A program made the position numbers and the translations under genes. A DNA stretch of 64,000 nt from contig CANPZS010000001.1 of assembly GCA_947588835.1 (NCBI GenBank), positions 1 through 64,000 on the forward strand. Reading direction: 5' to 3'. The notes beneath the pieces are model-generated. The model made no database searches. It saw only the letters and a list, made by a program, of their open reading frames with translations, and had not been told where the DNA came from. Each line of letters begins with the position of its first letter. Positions within the stretch are counted from its first letter, which is position 1. Source of the stretch: an uncultured Bacteroidales bacterium (GTDB lineage Bacteria > Bacteroidota > Bacteroidia > Bacteroidales > UBA932). Below, one piece after another: positions 60,735 to 64,000 of this stretch.

Positions 60735-62704
60735 TGGTGCTGTGCGAGTTTATTGCGTTTAAGTTGACGAAGGTGTTCGATAGCGAGCGCAATGCGGCGA
60801 GCCAACGGATCGCCGTCGGTAATATCCGGCATAGTTTTGCCCGGGTTTTCTTCTCGCCACTTGGGGAGGTATTTTGTAAAAAGCAAAATTGCTTCCTCAT
60901 CAGTAAGTTTTTCGGAGCGCTTTTCCTCTATAACATACTGAATGGTGCGCAGCACTTCAGGGGTCAGCGATTTGGATACGATTTCGTAAGCTCTCTGGAA
61001 AGGATTGATCTCGGCTATAAGGTTGATGTCAAGGTCATTGATATTGACAAATCTGTTGGCAATCCGAATGAGTTTATTGCCGGAATCATCGGGCACTACT
61101 ACTTGCTCGCCCTGTGTGGCGATAGTCAGGATTGTATGCTTTGCAACGGCATCGACTTCTTCCTCGGTTAGGTCGGGATAAGTATCTCGGATGATTTTCG
61201 GGATATAAACCTCGGTAATCATTTCTGTCATGCCTTCGCCGATGATAGCTTCCCGGATATTCTTATCAGAAAGCGTGGTTGCAACAAGAGTGTCGAGATC
61301 GTTCTCGACGATAGCCTTGGTCTTGTCATTCAGAGCCGGCAGACCTTTCACCTCAATGACATGATCTTCCTCCGGTGCAGTTGTCTTGTCTGGCTTTTTT
61401 TCATCATCCGATTTGGTCTTGAAGTTCCATTTGGGAGCCATAACCTGTTCCATTAGCAACGAGGCTGCAATAGCTTTCAGAAAATCATTTACGGCCATCG
61501 AGACATCGTCTTGCGCCGCATCAGGGTTGGGGATAAGGTTCGTGAACTGTGCATGGGTCTTTCCCTCACAGTCGCGTGTGCAACGACCGATGATTTGCAC
61601 TACTTCCGTAAGCGAGGCGCGGATGCCGATCGTGATGCAGTGCTCACACCATTCCCAATCGAAGCCCTCTTTGGCAGTACCGAGCGCGATGAGAATGTCC
61701 ATTGAATCGCGGTGGTTCATTCTCCGCAGATAGTTTTGCAATGCGTTTCTGCGTTCCGCATTGTCTTCCACGAGATTGCCGACCGTCAACAGACGGCCGT
61801 CGTTCGTCCTGACTTTATATAGATAATTGTCATAATCGCACGATTCAATTTCTCCGATGCACTTGATGATTTCGGCAACTTGATCGTATTTGTCCATAAA
61901 CGCTCCGGTCTTGCTTTTGGGGTGCGGAATGTGGATAAGCGTTTTCTTTGTCGTGTCCAGCACATCGGGAATAGCCGTGAGGTAGTTTCCTTGAAAGAAG
62001 CTATACCCGATGCCAAGACTTTTTAACCAACGGTAGCCGTTCAGTTGCTGGTAATAGTTGTAATTTATGGCCGGCTGGAATAACGCCTCATCTTCGGGGC
62101 GCATCACCGGCACGGCATCGCCTCTAAAATACGAGCCCGTCATTGCGAGAATGTGTGCCGATGTTTCGTTTAGAAGTCGGCGAATGAGCGAACCGAGGCG
62201 GTTCCCTTCGTCGGCCGAGCCATGGTGGAATTCGTCGATGCCGAAAAAAACGTTATCAAGTTTCCGTGCGTCAATACCGTTGAGCGAGTTAAGCAACGTG
62301 GTATGGGTGCAGACAAGTTTTGTCGCAGTCGGATTGTCAAGGAATTCCCGAAGTCTCGATTTCTTTGAGTTTTCACTACCGGCTGCAATGCAAAGGTTCC
62401 AATACGGAGCGACTTTCCAATCCTCGAAAAAGCCGGATTTCTTCAAAGGTGTGTCGTTGAAGCTGCGCCCTATGTTTTGCTGCGGCACGGCCACAATTAC
62501 CTTTTTGATACCTTGATGGGCGAGTTTGTCAAGGGCCACAAACATCATGGCGCGGCTCTTGCCCGATGCCGGAGGTGCCTTTACAAGCAGGTGCTGACGA
62601 TGACGCTGGGCATAGACCATTGCCTGCATTTCACGCATACCGAGTGCATCAGTAGCGCTCGACTTGCCCGTTTGGGCGTATTGTACTTCAACGAGATTAG
62701 TCAT
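60731..62704 (-). CDS. DEAD/DEAH-box SF2 helicase (type III Res-like)
   Basis: This 657-residue helicase has Walker A APPASGKS (residues 43-50), motif II D157-E-F-H, motif III AMTGS (187-191), motif V GTAKEGFDWEWCEHCI and motif VI QIIGRCTRD. The C-terminal third has no known nuclease domain and would be a partner-binding region. It resembles the motor of restriction systems that combine a methyltransferase and separate nuclease. The start at 62704 (MTNLVEVQYAQ) lies 4 nt below the DUF2971 stop; a start 8 codons upstream would overlap that gene. Confidence 0.85.
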   Translation of the reverse strand: MTNLVEVQYAQTGKSSATDALGMREMQAMVYAQRHRQHLLVKAPPASGKSRAMMFVALDKLAHQGIKKVIVAVPQQNIGRSFNDTPLKKSGFFEDWKVAPYWNLCIAAGSENSKKSRLREFLDNPTATKLVCTHTTLLNSLNGIDARKLDNVFFGIDEFHHGSADEGNRLGSLIRRLLNETSAHILAMTGSYFRGDAVPVMRPEDEALFQPAINYNYYQQLNGYRWLKSLGIGYSFFQGNYLTAIPDVLDTTKKTLIHIPHPKSKTGAFMDKYDQVAEIIKCIGEIESCDYDNYLYKVRTNDGRLLTVGNLVEDNAERRNALQNYLRRMNHRDSMDILIALGTAKEGFDWEWCEHCITIGIRASLTEVVQIIGRCTRDCEGKTHAQFTNLIPNPDAAQDDVSMAVNDFLKAIAASLLMEQVMAPKWNFKTKSDDEKKPDKTTAPEEDHVIEVKGLPALNDKTKAIVENDLDTLVATTLSDKNIREAIIGEGMTEMITEVYIPKIIRDTYPDLTEEEVDAVAKHTILTIATQGEQVVVPDDSGNKLIRIANRFVNINDLDINLIAEINPFQRAYEIVSKSLTPEVLRTIQYVIEEKRSEKLTDEEAILLFTKYLPKWREENPGKTMPDITDGDPLARRIALAIEHLRQLKRNKLAQHQ

Positions 62705-62708
62705 ATAT

Positions 62709-63605
62709 TCAAATTCTATATGGAACATTAGATTGTAAAATCCGACTCTTATCCCAAGTTCTTACGCCTTTATAGTCCAAAAAGATCAAAATTGATTCTC
62801 TTACCCTATTAAAATCGGCAGTAGGTCCAACAATTATGTTTTCAACACAATCAAATGGCATGGAATATTCTATATATGGAAGAAGAATCCCTTTCCGTTC
62901 CCTAAACAGAAGCTTGGATTCATTATTATTAATTGTGATTCGAGCCTCTTCTTCTGCATTATAACACCAATTTTTGATGCGAATGCCTATATGCCCACAT
63001 ATAACAGTATGTAAAACGTGCGCACGACTATAATATGGCATATTGTCTCCATGCTCCATTGATTCTTTCACAACACTTAGAGGAATCTCCTTATCTATCT
63101 CAAGGTATATCTCGTTTATGTCTTCCTTAAATTTACTGGTTAAACATTGGATTACATCGTTGCAGTTCGGATTACAATAGAAGCAATCTTTTAGGAGTAT
63201 ATTGGCTTCTAATAATTTTTGATAATTAAATACAAGAGCTACTCCATTGCCGTTAGAAGCATACATATCCCACATGTGGAGTGAATCATATGCTTTAGAA
63301 AAAGATATAAGATAGGGACAAATTGCTTGGCCTGTAGAGGTCATACGATAATTATCAAGAATATCATGATATAATTTGTTATCAACCAAAGTTTTAGCCC
63401 GACATTCATTGGGCACTTTTAGCTCATTTTCAATTTGATCTATTATCTCTGTGCAAAATCTTGCACCAAACTCATATTCATTAGGGTCGTTCATGTACTT
63501 GTAATGAGTAGCCCATAATTTAATATTGGGTTGATTTTCAGTATAGTCTTTGAACATTCCAAGAAGTCCAGAGGTTGTAGTATAATGTAACCGAAGTAAA
63601 CTCAT
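62709..63605 (-). CDS. DUF2971 domain protein, AT-rich
   Basis: This 298-residue protein fits DUF2971: LHYTTTSGLLGMF at the start, LWATHYKYMNDPNEYEFG, the core AICPYLISFSKAYDSLHMWDMYASNGNGVALVF in meaning (about residues 95-126) and the C-terminal PFDCVENIIVGP. DUF2971 proteins recur in defence islands but have no established activity. Base composition is clearly more AT-rich than all neighbours, and codon use is different, which suggests separate acquisition. Its ATG overlaps the methyltransferase stop by one base (TAATG). Confidence 0.82.
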   Translation of the reverse strand: MSLLRLHYTTTSGLLGMFKDYTENQPNIKLWATHYKYMNDPNEYEFGARFCTEIIDQIENELKVPNECRAKTLVDNKLYHDILDNYRMTSTGQAICPYLISFSKAYDSLHMWDMYASNGNGVALVFNYQKLLEANILLKDCFYCNPNCNDVIQCLTSKFKEDINEIYLEIDKEIPLSVVKESMEHGDNMPYYSRAHVLHTVICGHIGIRIKNWCYNAEEEARITINNNESKLLFRERKGILLPYIEYSMPFDCVENIIVGPTADFNRVRESILIFLDYKGVRTWDKSRILQSNVPYRI

Positions 63606-64000
63606 TATTTTGTCATTTTAGTGTAAAGTTTGAAAAGGTATTCGAGGCGTTCTTCGTCGGAGGTGAACGGATTGGGGCGGTAAATGCGCTCTACGGCGAG
63701 GTCGAGTTGATGATGGGCTTCGAGCAGCTCGTCGGGCATGGTTTCAGGATTATACATCTCGCCGAGTGTCATATCAAAATGCTCGTCGCGGATATTGAGA
63801 ATATTTTGAGCAAGACGCTCCAGATCTCCTTTCTCGGCTGTTGTTAGCTGCGGAAACGGGAAAGTATTGTAGCATAGTGTCGCAGAATAACGATAATCGG
63901 TTTTCAATCGTCCGCCAACAGTGCGAACCCATATATTATGCATTTTTGATGTTAGTAATGCGAATAGCCATTTCTCAGCATCGTAAATAGCAAAAGCTGA
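63605..64000 (-). CDS. MmeI/YeeA-like DNA methyltransferase, C-terminus only
   Basis: The frame is open to the window end, so the gene is partial at its 5' side. The visible ~131 residues begin SAFAIYDAEKWLFALLTS and continue MHNIWVRTVGGRLKTDYRYS, then YNTFPFPQL and a helical end (LDLAVERIYRPNPF, ERLEYLFKLYTKM). This is the target-recognition and C-terminal part of class I SAM-dependent adenine methyltransferases of the MmeI/YeeA group. The catalytic NPPY motif lies outside. With helicase and GIY-YIG nuclease it implies a restriction-modification-type system. Confidence 0.82.
   Translation of the reverse strand, partial: SAFAIYDAEKWLFALLTSKMHNIWVRTVGGRLKTDYRYSATLCYNTFPFPQLTTAEKGDLERLAQNILNIRDEHFDMTLGEMYNPETMPDELLEAHHQLDLAVERIYRPNPFTSDEERLEYLFKLYTKMTK

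Noticed and set aside
1-64000. tRNA or rRNA genes
   Set aside because: No T-arm/CCA pattern or rRNA core sequence was noticed on either strand; a tRNAscan run would settle this.

Overview
The window reads as a chromosomal segment of an anaerobic, gut-type member of the order Bacteroidales. The evidence is a complete six-gene Na+-translocating NADH:quinone reductase operon, AddAB-like genes typical of Bacteroidetes, DUF4290/DUF3822/DUF3667 families that I associate with this phylum, a ftsK-lolA-like pair, and many promoters of the Bacteroidetes type (-7 box TAnnTTTG, sometimes with TTTG about 19 bases upstream). The core is GC-rich. Genus cannot be fixed from sequence reading alone; an Alistipes/RC9-like lineage would fit.

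Left 3.7 kb: a decayed accessory zone. It holds an 11-bp degenerate tandem repeat, a C-terminal scrap of a DUF5106/thioredoxin-like gene, an AbiE toxin-antitoxin locus with intact antitoxin and internally deleted toxin, the broken C-terminus of an AlbA_2/AAA_4-type protein, a DUF3667 membrane protein and a frameshifted fragment of rsmG.

Centre, 3.7-57.5 kb: ordinary, densely packed housekeeping DNA. In order: MFS transporter, DUF362 protein, addB-addA-like recombination nuclease/helicase, a DUF4290-ftsK-lolA-uvrA-stealth-stealth run, a 600-base gene-free stretch with a strong promoter and a possible structured RNA, DUF47, nqrFEDCBA (reverse strand), a UvrD/PcrA helicase, lipoprotein-lemA-TPM, apbE (which would flavinylate NqrB/NqrC), a frameshifted comEC, ackA plus a Ptb-type phosphotransacylase (acyl-phosphate/ATP step of fermentation), a six-gene reverse operon (DHH phosphoesterase, two FKBP lipoproteins, MATE, cytidylate-kinase-like, serine hydrolase), rsmD, a HerA-like ATPase, a CoA-transferase, mazG, tcdA, a GH36 alpha-galactosidase, prfA-queF and fabH-fabF-fabZ.

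Right 6.3 kb: a reverse-strand accessory operon that looks like a restriction/defence island. Its order is a MmeI/YeeA-like DNA methyltransferase (cut by the window end), an AT-rich DUF2971 gene, an SF2 DEAD/DEAH helicase, a GIY-YIG (T5orf172-like) nuclease with a duplicated DPLFAD motif, and an AlbA_2/AAA_4 protein carrying eight 11-bp tandem repeats just before its C-terminal DNA-binding region. The genes overlap or nearly touch, and the run ends at an orphan winged-helix remnant followed by a strong reverse-strand terminator. This operon is the best candidate for an undescribed system; its repeat tract looks able to switch the last protein on and off.
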